A stretch of 64,000 nucleotides of DNA from positions 2,790,001 to 2,854,000 of the forward strand of contig NZ_CP098502.1 in NCBI RefSeq assembly GCF_024220175.1. The letters run 5' to 3'. Position 1 is the first letter of the stretch, and the number at the start of each line of letters is the position of its first letter. This DNA comes from Paraconexibacter antarcticus (GTDB lineage Bacteria; Actinomycetota; Thermoleophilia; Solirubrobacterales; Solirubrobacteraceae). Below are positions 62,561-64,000 of this stretch, one piece after another. Below the pieces are notes generated by a model. That model saw only the letters and a list, made by a program, of their open reading frames with translations. It ran no database searches and was not told the DNA's origin. The position numbers and the translations under genes were made by a program.

Positions 62561-63478
62561 CTAGACGGGAGCACCCTCGACGCCGGTGTCGCCGAAGACC
62601 GCCCGGAACTCCGCAAGCTCGGACACCTCGATCGCGTAGCCGTGCTCCGGACCGGGGTAGCGGTGCGTGCGCACGTCGTCCGCGTAGGCGGCGACGCCCG
62701 CGGCCATCTCGTCGAGCAGATCCCCGTAGCGCTGGACGAACTTCGCGCCGCGGCCCTCGCGGATGCCGAGGAGGTCGTGGAAGACGAGCACCTGGCCGTC
62801 GGTGGCCGGGCCGGCGCCGATGCCGATGACCGGGATCTCCATGCGGGGCATGATCGCCTCGGTGACCGCGGACGGGATGGCCTCGAAGACGATCGAGAAG
62901 CAGCCGGCCTCCTGGAGGGCGATGGCCTCGCGGGCGATCTTCACGGCGTCGCCGGCGCTCTTGCCCTGCGCCTTGTACCCGCCGAGCGCGGTCGCCGTCT
63001 GCGGGGTCAGGCCGACGTGGCCCATGACCGGGATGCCCGCCTTGACGATGGCGCGGGCGCGCGTGACCGACGTCTCGCCGCCGCCTTCGAGCTTCACCGC
63101 GTCGCAGCCGGCCTCTTTGACGAAGCGGAAGGCGGTCTGGACGGCCTGCTCGTCCGACACCTCGTAGCTGCCGAAGGGCAGGTCGCCGACGAGGAACGGC
63201 GTCTGCAGACCGCGGCGGGTCGCCCGGGCGAGCACGAGGAGCTCGTCGAGCGTCACGGCGACGGTCGACTCGTACCCGAGGACGGTCATCGCCCCGGAGT
63301 CGCCGACGAGGACGAGGTCGACGCCGGCCCGGTCCGCGGCGCGGGCGCTCGGGTAGTCGTAGGCGGTGACCATGACGATCGGCTCGCCGAGGCGCTGCTT
63401 CTCGAGCAGGCTGGGGAGCGTCACCGGCAGGCGCGAGGCGTCCTGCGGCAGCTGCATGTGGGCGGGCATGGCGGACAT
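62561..63478 (-). CDS. panB: 3-methyl-2-oxobutanoate hydroxymethyltransferase
   Basis: 305 residues from the ATG at 63476-63478, with AGGAG 8 bases upstream; the longer frame to 63685 runs into panD. 'IVMVTAYDYPSARAADRAGV', 'LVGDSGAMTVLGYESTVAVT', 'VKLEGGGE', 'PVMGHVGLTPQTATALGGYK' and 'VIGIGAGPATDGQVLVFHDLLG' in part are the PanB motifs, with magnesium-binding Asp residues. It makes ketopantoate, the first pantothenate step. Last gene of panC-panD-panB. Its 3' end has been copied three times downstream. Confidence 0.95.
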   Translation of the reverse strand: MSAMPAHMQLPQDASRLPVTLPSLLEKQRLGEPIVMVTAYDYPSARAADRAGVDLVLVGDSGAMTVLGYESTVAVTLDELLVLARATRRGLQTPFLVGDLPFGSYEVSDEQAVQTAFRFVKEAGCDAVKLEGGGETSVTRARAIVKAGIPVMGHVGLTPQTATALGGYKAQGKSAGDAVKIAREAIALQEAGCFSIVFEAIPSAVTEAIMPRMEIPVIGIGAGPATDGQVLVFHDLLGIREGRGAKFVQRYGDLLDEMAAGVAAYADDVRTHRYPGPEHGYAIEVSELAEFRAVFGDTGVEGAPV

Positions 63479-63509
63479 CAGAAGGCTCCTGACGTGGGAG
63501 GGGTGAGCG

Positions 63510-63902
63510 CTAACGCGGCTCGGAGAGGAGGGTGGCCACCGCGTCGTCCACGGTGATGATGCGGTTCGTCTTCTTCTCGACGTGCACCACGCGGGGCTCG
63601 TACGTCTCCATGGCCTGCCGGTCGTACTGGCCGTAGGAGATGACGATGATCGTGTCGCCGTGGTGCACGAGGCGGGCGGCGGCACCGTTGACCTTCATGC
63701 AGCCCGAGCCGCGTTCGCCGGCGATCGTGTAGGTCTCGAAGCGCTGCCCGTTGTCGACGTCGACGATGGCGACCTGCTCGTGCTCGAGGATGTCCGCGGC
63801 CTCCAGGAGGTCGGGATCGATGGTGATCGACCCTACGTAGTGGAGGTCACAGTCGGTGACCGTCGCGCGGTGGATCTTGGACTTCAGCATCGTGCGCTGC
63901 AT
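63510..63902 (-). CDS. panD: Aspartate 1-decarboxylase
   Basis: 130 residues. '[20 protein letters not shown]' leads to the Gly-Ser self-cleavage site in 'YVGSITID' (about residues 24-25), which creates the pyruvoyl cofactor; '[20 protein letters not shown]' follows. It makes beta-alanine for PanC. It begins 2 bases after the panC stop and is 31 bases before panB. Confidence 0.96.
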   Translation of the reverse strand: MQRTMLKSKIHRATVTDCDLHYVGSITIDPDLLEAADILEHEQVAIVDVDNGQRFETYTIAGERGSGCMKVNGAAARLVHHGDTIIVISYGQYDRQAMETYEPRVVHVEKKTNRIITVDDAVATLLSEPR

Positions 63903-63904
63903 GT

Positions 63905-64000
63905 TCAGCGTCTCCCGTTGGGGTTGGAACCGAGGATGGTGTTGTCGATGAGGCGGGTCGTCCCGACCGGGGCGGCGACGGCGACGAGCGTGCCGTCGGC
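63905..64000 (-). CDS. panC: Pantothenate synthetase, C-terminal fragment
   Basis: The last 31 codons are visible before the window edge: '[18 protein letters not shown]' matches the C-terminus of PanC (TRLIDN). It joins pantoate and beta-alanine. Its TGA (63905-63907) is 2 bases from the panD start, completing the panC-panD-panB operon. Confidence 0.85.
   Translation of the reverse strand, partial: ADGTLVAVAAPVGTTRLIDNTILGSNPNGRR

Overview
The window is a very GC-rich bacterial chromosome segment that is almost wholly coding. Gene content (a two-subunit MaoC hydratase pair, hrcA-dnaJ-prmA, yqeY-phoH-ybeY-era, fused hisIE, a DivIVA-like protein, ACT-domain malic enzyme, no tRNA or rRNA genes), frequent GTG starts and start codons sitting 6-10 bases after a TAnnnT box point to a high-GC actinobacterium. 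Flagellar-type promoters and several large Ala/Arg/Glu coiled-coil proteins make a motile Thermoleophilia/Solirubrobacterales-like organism my best guess, but this is inference; no marker gene decides it.

Layout. 1-4061: hydratase pair, then the hrcA-dnaJ-prmA stress block. 4078-6916: a PAS/coiled-coil protein behind a sigma-28-like promoter. 6926-12835: an SDR, an alpha/beta hydrolase, type II NADH dehydrogenase, then yqeY, phoH, ybeY and era. 12841-16917: divergent ArsA-like ATPase and phytoene/squalene synthase, then a PAS-PAS-GGDEF-EAL protein behind a second sigma-28-like promoter. 16976-25641: hisIE, trpE, trpG, trpD, trpC, an HtrA protease, trpF, trpB and trpA. 25663-32782: a complete branched-chain amino-acid-type ABC transporter with two binding proteins. 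32854-39643: ftsH with a coupled leader ORF, a TIGR01777 epimerase, malic enzyme, a broken SDR and a coiled-coil membrane protein. 39707-47621: polA, a DUF559 protein, a geranylgeranyl-reductase-like flavoprotein, rpsA, coaE and a lytic transglycosylase. 47758-54674: uvrB, mutY, a DivIVA-like protein and uvrA. 55072-59332: an ECF sigma factor with a membrane tail, an acyltransferase and a phosphate-transport operon with a PHO box. 59453-64000: a coiled-coil protein, an IS630-type insertion sequence inside a repeat array derived from the 3' end of panB, and the panC-panD-panB operon.

The genes group into tryptophan and pantothenate/CoA synthesis (pan genes plus coaE), excision repair (uvrA, uvrB, mutY, polA), amino-acid and phosphate uptake, protein quality control (dnaJ, htrA, ftsH) and motility/c-di-GMP signalling. 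I found no phage, CRISPR array or recognised defence island. The most unusual signals are small-scale: (1) a dispersed hairpin family with unrelated 8-bp stems around one conserved GA-framed loop; (2) mini-ORFs coupled to ftsH, trpG and trpA; (3) gene 3'-end duplications that keep the coding sense (trpE, panB); (4) about 18 starts with a leaderless signature whose box-to-start spacing clusters at 6 or 9.
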